Source of the DNA: Lutibacter sp. A80
Lineage (GTDB): Bacteria; Bacteroidota; Bacteroidia; Flavobacteriales; Flavobacteriaceae
Reading direction: 5' to 3'
Assembly (NCBI RefSeq): GCF_022429645.1
Contig: NZ_CP092480.1
Coordinates: 585,501 to 649,500 of the forward strand
DNA: 64,000 bases
The notes beneath the pieces were generated by a model, which worked only from the letters and a program-made list of their open reading frames with translations, was not told the origin of the DNA and ran no database searches. The position numbers were made by a program, and so were the translations under genes. Shown here in pieces: positions 18,598 through 26,101 of this stretch; the stretch's first letter is position 1, and each line of letters opens with the position of its first letter.

Positions 18598-19380
18598 ATG
18601 AATAGAAAAATAACTACACTTTTACTACTAGCAATGTTCATAAATTTTGGATATGCTCAATCTGAAAAAATCAATATTAAAACAGATAATTTAACTGAGG
18701 TAAATTATTTAAAAATGGATAATTTTTATTTAACTCATTATTTATACATTGATTTATTTTTGAGAGAAAATCTATTTCTAGATGTAACTCCAGATGAAGT
18801 TTCATCTATCTTAAAAGCAATAAAAAAATATGTTTCAGTAGAAAATAAATTAGATATTGAAATTGAAAAATCTGGAAAGAGAAATTACGTAATCCGATTT
18901 GCAATTTTAAAGAAAGATGATGGAACTGAGCTTTTAATTGCTTTCACAAATTGGAGTGTGAAAAAAAAGCTATTTGAAAAAGAAATAACAATTGAGAATG
19001 ATTGCTATACAAGATGGTATTATCTGAATGGAGACAAAATGACCTATCGAAAAGACATGTCTAATAAAAATGATTACTCCAAAATGAGTAAGTCTGATTT
19101 AGCTAACGCATATTTATTTGATGAATTATTTGAAAATGATAATAAAGTCAAAAAAAACATTAAACAGGCTTTAAAAGAAAAGAATTTGAGTGTTGAAGAT
19201 AATATTACATCAAACTTAATACTTTTAAAATATTATATTTTTAAGAGAGAAAAGGATAAAACAAATTCACAAATTGATTATCTGAAAGAATTATTTAAAA
19301 CTAATAATTCCCAAAATAATTTAAAAGGTTTAGAAATGGCATTTAAAACAACATTATTTCAAATAGAATTAATGGAATAA
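18598..19380 (+). CDS. Hypothetical secreted protein
   Basis: The 260-residue protein starts with a signal peptide ('KITTLLLLAMFINFGYAQ', cleavage after AQ). The remainder is Lys/Asp/Asn-rich, with no membrane segment and no motif I recognise. The middle contains a beta-rich part ('NKLDIEIEKSGKRNYVIRFAIL') and the C-terminus is helical. It is probably periplasmic. It follows the preceding gene after 48 bp and shares its orientation. Confidence 0.6.
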   Translation: MNRKITTLLLLAMFINFGYAQSEKINIKTDNLTEVNYLKMDNFYLTHYLYIDLFLRENLFLDVTPDEVSSILKAIKKYVSVENKLDIEIEKSGKRNYVIRFAILKKDDGTELLIAFTNWSVKKKLFEKEITIENDCYTRWYYLNGDKMTYRKDMSNKNDYSKMSKSDLANAYLFDELFENDNKVKKNIKQALKEKNLSVEDNITSNLILLKYYIFKREKDKTNSQIDYLKELFKTNNSQNNLKGLEMAFKTTLFQIELME

Positions 19381-19386
19381 ATACTG

Positions 19387-19440
19387 TTTTATGCTTAAAT
19401 TTAAGCTACTAAAATGATAAACTTTTGAACTAACAAAATT
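19387..19440 (+). repeat. Left-half remnant of the cassette repeat
   Basis: The sequence TTTATGCTTAAATTT followed by an ACTAAAA-GATAAAC-TTT pattern closely matches positions about 18-75 of the complete units at 21468 and 22095. The right half with the GTT box is missing. It directly follows the stop codon at 19380. Confidence 0.6.
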
Positions 19441-19469
19441 GTATTATAAATTTCAAAAAATAACTAATT

Positions 19470-20117
19470 ATGAAAAAAATTGCGACTCTAATTTTAATTA
19501 CAATTGTAAGTATAAGTTGTAACAAACCTCAAAATAAGATTGATTATGCTACTATTTTAAAAAGTTGCTTTTCAAATACAGAAATTGAAATTTTAAACGA
19601 AGCTTGTGTCGTATTTGAAGCTCAATTATCCGAGAGTTACCCGAATGATGCTATGGGGATAAAATACAAACAATTTTTAAACGATATTGGTACATCTAAT
19701 GCATCTTCTACATTAACAAAAAACACTCCTAAACCATTTTTAACTAAATTAAAAAATTCAAGTGTGTTTGATAAAATTTGGATTAAATATTCAGAAACCT
19801 ATTATGAAGATGGTTCGTTTGAAACTCAAGAGCAGACCAACTTAAATAACTCTAAAAATAAGAACGAGTACAATCCAAAAGATTTTTATATTACAAATCC
19901 TAAAGGCGCTTATTTAGAATGTTTGATTAAAAATCAAGAGAATAAATATGTCAACGAATATTTAATGACTTTAAGAGATATTGGAGCTATAAATCCAACT
20001 ATTTTAGCTAAAGGTTTAGCAAATTCTATGAAAGATAATGATTACAATGATAAAACAGTTAGATTGATAATTGCAATGAATTTATTTTATGAGTTAGAAT
20101 TGAATATTACGGAATAA
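19470..20117 (+). CDS. Hypothetical lipoprotein
   Basis: The 215-residue protein has a lipoprotein signal ending 'SISC' (Cys17). The mature part is mixed alpha/beta with 'NEACVVFEAQLSESYPNDAMGIKYKQFLND' spread over 42-72 and a helical C-terminus ending near 'IIAMNLFYELELNITE'. I do not recognise the family. The next gene on the same strand is another lipoprotein, 71 bp away, with no complete repeat between them. Confidence 0.6.
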   Translation: MKKIATLILITIVSISCNKPQNKIDYATILKSCFSNTEIEILNEACVVFEAQLSESYPNDAMGIKYKQFLNDIGTSNASSTLTKNTPKPFLTKLKNSSVFDKIWIKYSETYYEDGSFETQEQTNLNNSKNKNEYNPKDFYITNPKGAYLECLIKNQENKYVNEYLMTLRDIGAINPTILAKGLANSMKDNDYNDKTVRLIIAMNLFYELELNITE

Positions 20118-20188
20118 ATATTGGGTTAATAATGTAACCTTTTGGAATAGAATTTGATATCTATAAAACTTAATCTTAAAAAAATATT

Positions 20189-20800
20189 ATGAAAAGTAAA
20201 ATTTATTTATTCGCTTGCTTAATAATACTTCTTTCTTTTATAAGTTGTGAAAATGATGATATTATAGAAGATGATTTAATTTTTGAATATGATTTTACCG
20301 AACCATATACTAATGGTATTATTAAATTCCAATATCAAAAATTAATTAATGGATCGACAACAACAAAAGACACAGTTGTAAGTTTTAATTCTTCTGGAAA
20401 TAATCCTGATTATCATGGGTATTTTGAGCCTTCAACACTTTGGGTCACAATGTCAAGATTTAACCCATATAATATTTATAATCGAAGTGTAATTTTCTTT
20501 ACAGGAACAAATCTAAATTTACTAACTATGCCATATACCTTTAATCATCACGATATAAATATGAATGCCCAAATTAACTATGTTATTGACGAAAAAATAA
20601 TAATTGATAGTTCAGGACAGCAGTTTGCCGTTTCTAATACATATGCAGCTACAACATATCACGATAATTTTGAATTAACAATTTTATCTAAAGAGAATAA
20701 TAGATTACAGGGAACATTTAAAGGGGAAGTTGAAAACCAAGAAGGAGACATAATTGATATTAAGAAAGGAATATTTGACATTCAAATTGTTGAAATATAA
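20189..20800 (+). CDS. Hypothetical lipoprotein
   Basis: The 203-residue protein has a lipoprotein signal ending 'LSFISC' (Cys20), followed by an acidic tether 'ENDDIIEDD'. The body is beta-rich with several Tyr/Asn-containing strands and ends 'FDIQIVEI'. There is no catalytic signature. It may share a cassette with the preceding lipoprotein gene; a complete repeat follows immediately. Confidence 0.6.
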   Translation: MKSKIYLFACLIILLSFISCENDDIIEDDLIFEYDFTEPYTNGIIKFQYQKLINGSTTTKDTVVSFNSSGNNPDYHGYFEPSTLWVTMSRFNPYNIYNRSVIFFTGTNLNLLTMPYTFNHHDINMNAQINYVIDEKIIIDSSGQQFAVSNTYAATTYHDNFELTILSKENNRLQGTFKGEVENQEGDIIDIKKGIFDIQIVEI

Positions 20801-20804
20801 CTAC

Positions 20805-20934
20805 CACTAACACCTCATATAATTTATGCTTAAATTTGAACTAGTACAAACTGACAAACATTTAACTAACGATTTGCTACCATCGAAAAATCTCCGATTT
20901 TTAGGCGCACAAATCTTATAAAAACACGTTGGCA
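20805..20934 (+). repeat. Cassette repeat unit A (attC-like)
   Basis: This 130-bp unit runs from CACTAAC to GTTGGCA (20928-20934). Internal pairing is visible: ATTTATGC near the left end against GCACAAAT near the right end, allowing one G-T pair. A central stem CGAAAAATC-tcc-GATTTTT is also present. It shares 'CACCTCAT(n)AATTTATGCTTAAATTTG' with units B and C. Confidence 0.7.
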
Positions 20935-20945
20935 ACAATACAGAA

Positions 20946-21464
20946 ATGACTAAACAACAATCGATATTATTAGATATTTTATTAATTGATTTTACAAAAC
21001 CTGAATACAGAGGTAATGGAGGATTAGTGAATATCGAAAAAGTTGTTAAAGGAAACGAAAAATTAAAAAATATTTCAGAGATTGAATTAAATAAATTATT
21101 ATATATAATTAGAAAAGAGCAACTAAAAATTGGAATACAATTATTGAGTGGAACTTCAATTTTTATCGTCTTCGATTCACATATAAAGGACTTTCTAAAT
21201 ATTGGAGGATTTAAAAAATTACGAATAAAAAAAAGAAATGAAAACTATTTTAAATGGAGTGGGTTTATAATTACAACTCTGACTTTTATAATATTAATAT
21301 ACTCTACATTTATTCAAGGAAACACACAACAAATAGAAACTAAAAAGAACGAACAAGACATTCGAAAAAGAGAGTTCCAAACTAAGATTTCAAAGGATTC
21401 TTTAAAAATAGATTATAATAAAATGAATGAGGTAAATATTAAAACCGATTCGATAAAAAAGTAA
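20946..21464 (+). CDS. Hypothetical protein with one transmembrane helix
   Basis: The 172-residue protein has a soluble N-terminal part (about 1-95) with a helix-turn-strand pattern that could be a small winged-helix-like fold. One membrane helix follows (about 105-122, 'GFIITTLTFIILIYSTFI') and then a Lys/Glu-rich coiled tail. I recognise no family. The gene is flanked by GTTGGCAAC (20928-20936) upstream and its exact reverse complement GTTGCCAAC (21466-21474) downstream. Confidence 0.6.
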   Translation: MTKQQSILLDILLIDFTKPEYRGNGGLVNIEKVVKGNEKLKNISEIELNKLLYIIRKEQLKIGIQLLSGTSIFIVFDSHIKDFLNIGGFKKLRIKKRNENYFKWSGFIITTLTFIILIYSTFIQGNTQQIETKKNEQDIRKREFQTKISKDSLKIDYNKMNEVNIKTDSIKK

Positions 21465-21467
21465 AGT

Positions 21468-21600
21468 TGCCAACACCTCATGAAATTTATGCTTAAATTT
21501 GATTTAAACTAAAACGATAAACATTTCAACAAACCGATTTACTACAACCGAAAAATCTCCTATTTTCCAGTCGCACAAATCATATAAAAGCCCGTTGGTA
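21468..21600 (+). repeat. Cassette repeat unit B (attC-like)
   Basis: This 133-bp unit runs from TGCCAAC to GTTGGTA (21594-21600). The first 68 bases are identical to unit C. ATTTATGC on the left pairs with GCACAAAT on the right, and ATGAAATTT with AAATCATAT more loosely. The central CGAAAAATC-tcc-TATTTTC part makes a small stem. Confidence 0.75.
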
Positions 21601-21749
21601 TTTATGCCGACTGAAATTCTGAAAAATTAGAAACATTCTAGAATTTAAAATAAAAACACAAGTAGAAAACAGAAAGAAATTAATTCGAATTAAAGTATTA
21701 ATAAAAAGACTAACCTCCTATTTTCGAGTTATATTAAATTTATAAAAAG

Positions 21750-21998
21750 ATGACTATGGAATTAATAATTACTAGTATTGCATTAGGAGTTTTAATATTT
21801 TTTATTATTTACAAATGGACTAATATCAAGATAAAACTTCAATTTAACATTGATAAAAAGAATCACATGTCAAATGCTGAACCTGAAGAAAATCATATTC
21901 AAAAATCTTCTGAAAGACCGCAAAAAGAATTAGGAAAGAATAAATGGTTATATCCTACTGATAACTTCGGAAAAATGGAAAAAGGCAAAGTTATATAA
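21750..21998 (+). CDS. Small membrane protein in a cassette
   Basis: The 82-residue protein has an N-terminal membrane helix (about 5-22, 'ITSIALGVLIFFIIYKW'). A polar Lys/Glu-rich tail follows, ending 'KWLYPTDNFGKMEKGKVI'. It is the only open frame between units B and C. The bases GTTGGTAT upstream and ATGCCAAC downstream are reverse complements at 7 of 8 positions. No family is recognised, so its status as a real gene rests on context. Confidence 0.5.
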   Translation: MTMELIITSIALGVLIFFIIYKWTNIKIKLQFNIDKKNHMSNAEPEENHIQKSSERPQKELGKNKWLYPTDNFGKMEKGKVI

Positions 21999-22094
21999 AA
22001 AAGGATTACAAATTTTTCCAATTATCAGTTGATTGAAAATTGAAACATAATGATTTATAAAATTAGTTAAATAAAAAGATTGAAAAGCACAAAA

Positions 22095-22226
22095 TGCCAA
22101 CACCTCATGAAATTTATGCTTAAATTTGATTTAAACTAAAACGATAAACATTTCAACAAACCATTTGCTACAACCGAAAAACCTCCGATTTTCCAGTCGT
22201 GAAAATCTTATAAAAAACCGTTAAAT
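22095..22226 (+). repeat. Cassette repeat unit C (attC-like)
   Basis: This 132-bp unit runs from TGCCAAC to GTTAAAT (22220-22226). Its left 68 bases are identical to unit B, while its right end differs (GTCGTGAAAATCTTATAAAAAACC), as expected if the right box belongs to the next insertion. The central stem is CGAAAAACCTCCGATTTTC. Confidence 0.75.
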
Positions 22227-22504
22227 ATAAACTGTTTCCAATAAAGAACAGAGTTGAAAACAGATAAATTCTTCGTTATTTTATGAGATTATAATTATGT
22301 GCTTATAAAAATATATTTAATGTTTTAATAGGCTTTTTTTATTAAATTAGTGTTTTAAAAAAAAATTGCAAAATAAAAAAGAAGTAAACAAGTATAATAC
22401 TCTTTTATCCGGGTAATGTAACCGGAATAAACCAACATAAATGAATTATATAACAAGTTGTGTTTCATACAAAGACCAAGACTAGAAAGAATAAATTTAA
22501 AATT
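22227..22504 (+). repeat. Gene-free stretch with a hairpin unit before the DUF2075 gene
   Basis: No open frame of use is present in 22227-22390. A fold-back at 22405-22430 has CCGG (22409-22412) opposed to CCGG (22422-22425), with TTAT/ATAA flanks. 'AATTATATAACAA' then leads to the box GTTGTGT (22457-22463). The ending matches the leader unit at 17890-17910. The stretch may be an emptied cassette plus a diverged repeat. Confidence 0.45.
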
Positions 22505-24475
22505 ATGAAAAGAGCTTATTACTCAAAATCAATACAGGAGTTTTTGCTTGAGTCAGAATCGAGTATTTTGGGTGAATTAACGGCAAGTCACACTAATAGA
22601 ACTCTTGAAGATTTACAAATAAATGCTTGGCGAAAGCAAATCCAAATATTAAAAGAACAATTACGAGAATTTGATGGTAAAATATACTTTGAATTTGCAA
22701 TCCCAAGAATGGGAAAAAGGGCTGACAATATTGTCATAGTAAATGATGTTGCGTTTATTATTGAGTTTAAGGTTGGTGATGGTGGATACGAAAAATATGC
22801 AATCGAACAAGTTATAGATTACACTATTGATCTGAAAAATTTCCACGAAGGGAGTCATACTATAAAAATAATTCCGGTATTAGTTGCTACCCGTGCCGAA
22901 ACAATAAAAGAAAGCATTGATAAAATCACAACTTTTGAAACTGCCGCAAAATCAAACAAAGATAATTTGGCAGAAGTTTTAAATGTATTTATAGATTATT
23001 CAAAAACAGCAATAGATATTAATTACTGGGAAAACTCAATTTATAAACCAACACCAACAATTGTAGAAGCAGCTCAAGCTTTATACAAAGGACATAATGT
23101 AAAAGAAATTACTCGTTCGGATTCTGGGACTATAAATTTGTCGAAAACTGCAGATTGTATAAACAGAATAATTGAAAATTCAAAAAGAAACAATTTAAAA
23201 TCAATTTGTTTTGTCACCGGAGTCCCGGGAGCTGGGAAAACATTAGCTGGTTTAAATATTGCTGTTGAAAGAATGAAAACAGATGAAGATGAACACGCAG
23301 TATTTTTATCTGGAAATGGGCCATTAGTTGATGTTTTAAGAGAAGCTCTTACAAGAGACGAAGTTTTGACATCTAAAAGTGGCGGAGAAAAACTCACAAA
23401 AAAGCAAGCAGCAATCAAATCAAACGCTTTTATACAAAACATCCATCATTTTAGAGATGATAATTTATTGTCTGATAAAGCTCCAATTGAAAAGGTTGTT
23501 GTCTTTGATGAAGCTCAACGGGCGTGGACAAAACAACAAGTCTGCTCTTTTATGAAAAGGAAAAAAGGTGTTGAAGATTTTAATATGTCGGAGCCAGAAT
23601 TCTTAATTGACGTAATGGATAGGCACTCTGACTGGTGTACAATTGTATGTTTAATAGGCGGAGGACAAGAGATTAACACTGGAGAAGCGGGTTTAGAAGA
23701 ATGGTTAAAATCATTGGAGAATCATTTTTCAAACTGGGAAATTCATTATTCAAATTTAATAATGGAAAGAGATAATTATTTAAAAGAAAATAGCACAAAA
23801 GAATGGCTTTCTAAAAGTGGAAAAAGTGAACCAGAACTTCATTTAGCTGTTTCTGTAAGGTCTTTTAGGTCAGAAAAACTTTCTGAGTTTATTCACGAAT
23901 TACTAAATATAGAGAAAGAAAATTCACAACATCTTTATAGCCTAATTAAAGACGATTATCCGATTGTATTAACAAGAAACCTTGATGAAGCAAAAAAATG
24001 GCTTAGAAAACAAGCAAAGGGAAGCGAAAGAATTGGACTTGTTAGTTCATCTGGTGCCAGAAGGCTAAGACCTATTGGTATTGACGTTAAAAATGAAATT
24101 TCAGCACCAAATTGGTTTTTAAATGATAGTATGGATATTCGCTCATCCTATTTTTTAGAAGAAGTTGCGACAGAATTTGATATTCAAGGTCTCGAAATAG
24201 ATTGGGCTTGCGTTGCCTGGGGAGCAAATTTTTACAAAAACGGTGTTGATTGGAAATATCAGAATTTTAAAGGCACTAAATGGCAAAATATTAATAAAGA
24301 AATTGACAAAGAATATCTGAAAAACACATATCGAGTTTTATTGACAAGAGCGAGACAGGGAATGGTTATTTTCATACCGGAAAGCAGTGATATTGACCAT
24401 ACAAGACCCAAAGAGTTTTATGATAGTACATATGATTATTTGAAAGAAATTGGAATAAAAGAAATTGAACAATAA
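22505..24475 (+). CDS. DUF2075 helicase with N-terminal nuclease-like domain
   Basis: The 656-residue cytosolic protein combines two parts. The N-terminal part (about 1-160) has 'RADNIVIV' (Asp74) and 'FIIEFKVGD' (Glu87-x-Lys89), spaced as in PD-(D/E)XK nucleases. The helicase-like part has Walker A 'GVPGAGKT' (239-246), Walker B 'VVVFDEAQ' (331-338), motif III-like 'CLIGGGQEI' (382-390), a 'FDIQGLEID' motif V-like block (558-566) and motif VI 'LLTRARQG' (612-619). This is the DUF2075 SF1-like family, seen often near restriction and defence genes. ATG 22505 is chosen over GTG 22460, because the latter lies within the repeat box. Flanking bases GTTGTGTTT and AAACACAAC are exact reverse complements. 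Confidence 0.85.
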   Translation: MKRAYYSKSIQEFLLESESSILGELTASHTNRTLEDLQINAWRKQIQILKEQLREFDGKIYFEFAIPRMGKRADNIVIVNDVAFIIEFKVGDGGYEKYAIEQVIDYTIDLKNFHEGSHTIKIIPVLVATRAETIKESIDKITTFETAAKSNKDNLAEVLNVFIDYSKTAIDINYWENSIYKPTPTIVEAAQALYKGHNVKEITRSDSGTINLSKTADCINRIIENSKRNNLKSICFVTGVPGAGKTLAGLNIAVERMKTDEDEHAVFLSGNGPLVDVLREALTRDEVLTSKSGGEKLTKKQAAIKSNAFIQNIHHFRDDNLLSDKAPIEKVVVFDEAQRAWTKQQVCSFMKRKKGVEDFNMSEPEFLIDVMDRHSDWCTIVCLIGGGQEINTGEAGLEEWLKSLENHFSNWEIHYSNLIMERDNYLKENSTKEWLSKSGKSEPELHLAVSVRSFRSEKLSEFIHELLNIEKENSQHLYSLIKDDYPIVLTRNLDEAKKWLRKQAKGSERIGLVSSSGARRLRPIGIDVKNEISAPNWFLNDSMDIRSSYFLEEVATEFDIQGLEIDWACVAWGANFYKNGVDWKYQNFKGTKWQNINKEIDKEYLKNTYRVLLTRARQGMVIFIPESSDIDHTRPKEFYDSTYDYLKEIGIKEIEQ

Positions 24476-24482
24476 AGTACGA

Positions 24483-24680
24483 AAACACAACAAATTGTAT
24501 AGCACATAGGGCATTTAGGCTCAGTCATCTACTTTGGTAATTCTTAGCATCACGCCAAATCACAGATTTGACAGTGACGAATTATTAAGTTCACAGTAAA
24601 ATCAGTGATTTGGCTAAGCGACGGTCAGAACGATTTGTGATTTCTACCTACCCTACGTCCCATACAAGTGGTCGTTAGCA
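24483..24680 (+). repeat. Cassette repeat unit D (large fold-back)
   Basis: The roughly 198-bp unit runs from AAACACAAC to GTTAGCA (24674-24680). The outer arms TGTATAGCACATAGGG (24496-24511) and CCCTACGTCCCATACA (24651-24666) pair at 12 of 16 positions. The inner arms GCCAAATCAC (24554-24563) and GTGATTTGGC (24605-24614) are perfect, and are flanked by CTTAGC and CTAAG with a bulge. Its body is unrelated in sequence to units A-C, but its end boxes are the same kind. Confidence 0.65.
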
Positions 24681-24702
24681 CACATAACCCAAAAAAAAGT
24701 TT

Positions 24703-25347
24703 ATGAAAGACATTTACGATTACATTCACGAATACTTTAATAATCAAGAAAGATTTTCATTCCCTTATGACAGAAAGGAATTAAAAGAGTTAACAAATTC
24801 AAATGGACTTTACGTTCTATTTGAAAAAGGAGAAACATATAATGATTTTGATAGAATTGTAAGAATCGGAAGTCACGATGGAAATGATAGATTAATTAAG
24901 AGATTAGGAAATCACTTTAATTCAAAACTTCATAGAGGTAGCGTATTTAGAAAGCATATTGGTAGATGCTTTTTAAACATTGATAAAGACAGTTATCTTG
25001 AACATTGGAATAGACCTTTTAAATCAAGAGTTGAGAAAAAAATTCATGGAAAGTTTGTGGATTTGGAATATGAAAAAAAATATGAGGAAAAAGTTACTAA
25101 CCATATTCATAAGAACTTATCATTTGCAGTAATTCCTAACGTGTTTGAGAAAATAAACCGGGACAGAATCGAAGAAGGATTAATATCTTCTTTAAACCAA
25201 TCAGACAAGAAAATATCATCTGATACTTGGCTTGGAAATTTACATCCTGACCAAAGAATTAGGAATGCAAAAATTTGGAATATTGAATATTTAAAACACA
25301 AACCTCTGAGTTTGGACGAATTTAAAGAACTAATTGAAAACAAATAA
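24703..25347 (+). CDS. GIY-YIG nuclease family protein
   Basis: The 214-residue protein shows the GIY-YIG layout: 'GLYVLF' (35-40) for GIY and 'RIVRIG' (51-56) for YIG. A helix with Arg candidates follows, 'DRLIKRLGNHF' (62-72). A Glu-containing helix 'RIEEGLISSLN' (155-165) and 'SDTWLGN' (173-179) follow, where the metal-binding Glu and a stabilising Asn would be expected. The region 80-140 is a family-specific insertion. It likely cuts DNA; the target is unknown. It is flanked by GTTAGCACAC (24674-24683) and GTGTGCTAAC (25352-25361). It is the gene after the DUF2075 gene. Confidence 0.75.
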   Translation: MKDIYDYIHEYFNNQERFSFPYDRKELKELTNSNGLYVLFEKGETYNDFDRIVRIGSHDGNDRLIKRLGNHFNSKLHRGSVFRKHIGRCFLNIDKDSYLEHWNRPFKSRVEKKIHGKFVDLEYEKKYEEKVTNHIHKNLSFAVIPNVFEKINRDRIEEGLISSLNQSDKKISSDTWLGNLHPDQRIRNAKIWNIEYLKHKPLSLDEFKELIENK

Positions 25348-25653
25348 AAACGTGTGCTAACAATAGTAATCGTTGCACAAGGCACTAAAAAATTATAAAA
25401 CATACTTCAAAATCTCCATTTTAAGGGCTTTTGTATTTCATGAAGCACTATTAATTAGTTCCTTTGCGTGTTCCAAAAAAGCTTATTTGAAGTGTATAGA
25501 AGGCATTTCCTAACGGAAAAATAGTATAATTTTAAAATATTAATACAAAATTAGTTGTTTGCACACGCAGCTTTCCATAAAACAAAACACGTTATAATAG
25601 AAGTATTTAAAATAAGTGAAAATTAGTTTTGATATCACTAAAAAGGAAAGTAC
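25348..25653 (+). repeat. Cassette repeat unit E, less regular, gene-free stretch
   Basis: The unit starts at GTGTGCTAAC (25352-25361). A GTT box follows at 25591-25597 (AAACACGTTATAA), the same 'AACACGTT' ending as unit A. Internal arms are short, such as CATACTTCAAA near 25402 against TTTGAAGTGTATAG near 25487. At about 243 bp it is longer than the others, so the right boundary is uncertain. It appears to be the end of the array. No gene is visible. Confidence 0.45.
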
Positions 25654-25697
25654 ATTTGACATATTGGAAAGTTAACTTTCCTTTTAAATTGTCAAAT
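25654..25697 (+). promoter_or_regulatory. Nested palindromic operator of the membrane protein/XRE pair
   Basis: A perfect 16-bp palindrome GGAAAGTTAACTTTCC (25666-25681) sits inside a second inverted repeat, ATTTGACA (25654-25661) and TGTCAAAT (25690-25697). An extra half site GGAAAGT occurs at 25645. The structure ends 3 bp before the ATG at 25700, as expected for autoregulation by the XRE protein encoded downstream. Confidence 0.6.
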
Positions 25698-25699
25698 TT

Positions 25700-26101
25700 A
25701 TGAGTTCTATCAACACAAAACCACAGTATTTACCATGTTATTTTAAGAAAATTTCATTTGGATTAATAATTTTTAGTATACTCTTATTCGCTTTTTCGAC
25801 TTCTAAAATATTAACAATTGAAAAGGAAATAATACAGACTATTTCAAAAGTAATATTATTGCTGTCTTTATTGTTATTAGCCTTAACAAAAAATAAAATC
25901 GAGGATGAATTAACCTATTCTATTCGATTAAAAGCTTTTGCAACTTCTTTTATATTTGGAGTCACATTTACAATAGTATCTCCTTTTGCAAATTTATTGT
26001 TTGAAGGAATTTTAACTATTAACAAAGGAGCTTTTGAACTCCTAATATTAATGTTTTCGGTATACTTTGCTGTATTTTATTCAATGAAAAAAAATAGATA
26101 G
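25700..26101 (+). CDS. Small integral membrane protein paired with an XRE regulator
   Basis: The 133-residue protein has four hydrophobic helices (about 17-35, 46-62, 75-98 and 106-127) and a Lys-rich end. I recognise no catalytic motif. It overlaps the start of the XRE gene by one base (TAG/GTG at 26101), so the two are translationally coupled. Such membrane-protein/HTH pairs are common in Bacteroidota and Firmicutes, where the regulator often controls the pair. Confidence 0.7.
   Translation: MSSINTKPQYLPCYFKKISFGLIIFSILLFAFSTSKILTIEKEIIQTISKVILLLSLLLLALTKNKIEDELTYSIRLKAFATSFIFGVTFTIVSPFANLLFEGILTINKGAFELLILMFSVYFAVFYSMKKNR

Noticed and set aside
20805-22226. A CRISPR array.
   Set aside because: The repeats are about 130 bp, separated by genes, and there are no short regular spacers or cas genes.
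24480-24702. The large fold-back could be an insertion-sequence end or a small MITE.
   Set aside because: There is no target-site duplication at its ends, and its end boxes match the neighbouring gene-specific inverted repeats, which fits the cassette reading better.
17684-25653. A prophage or integrative conjugative element.
   Set aside because: No integrase, transposase, capsid, relaxase or conjugation gene is present, and the tRNA genes of the window lie 14 kb away.
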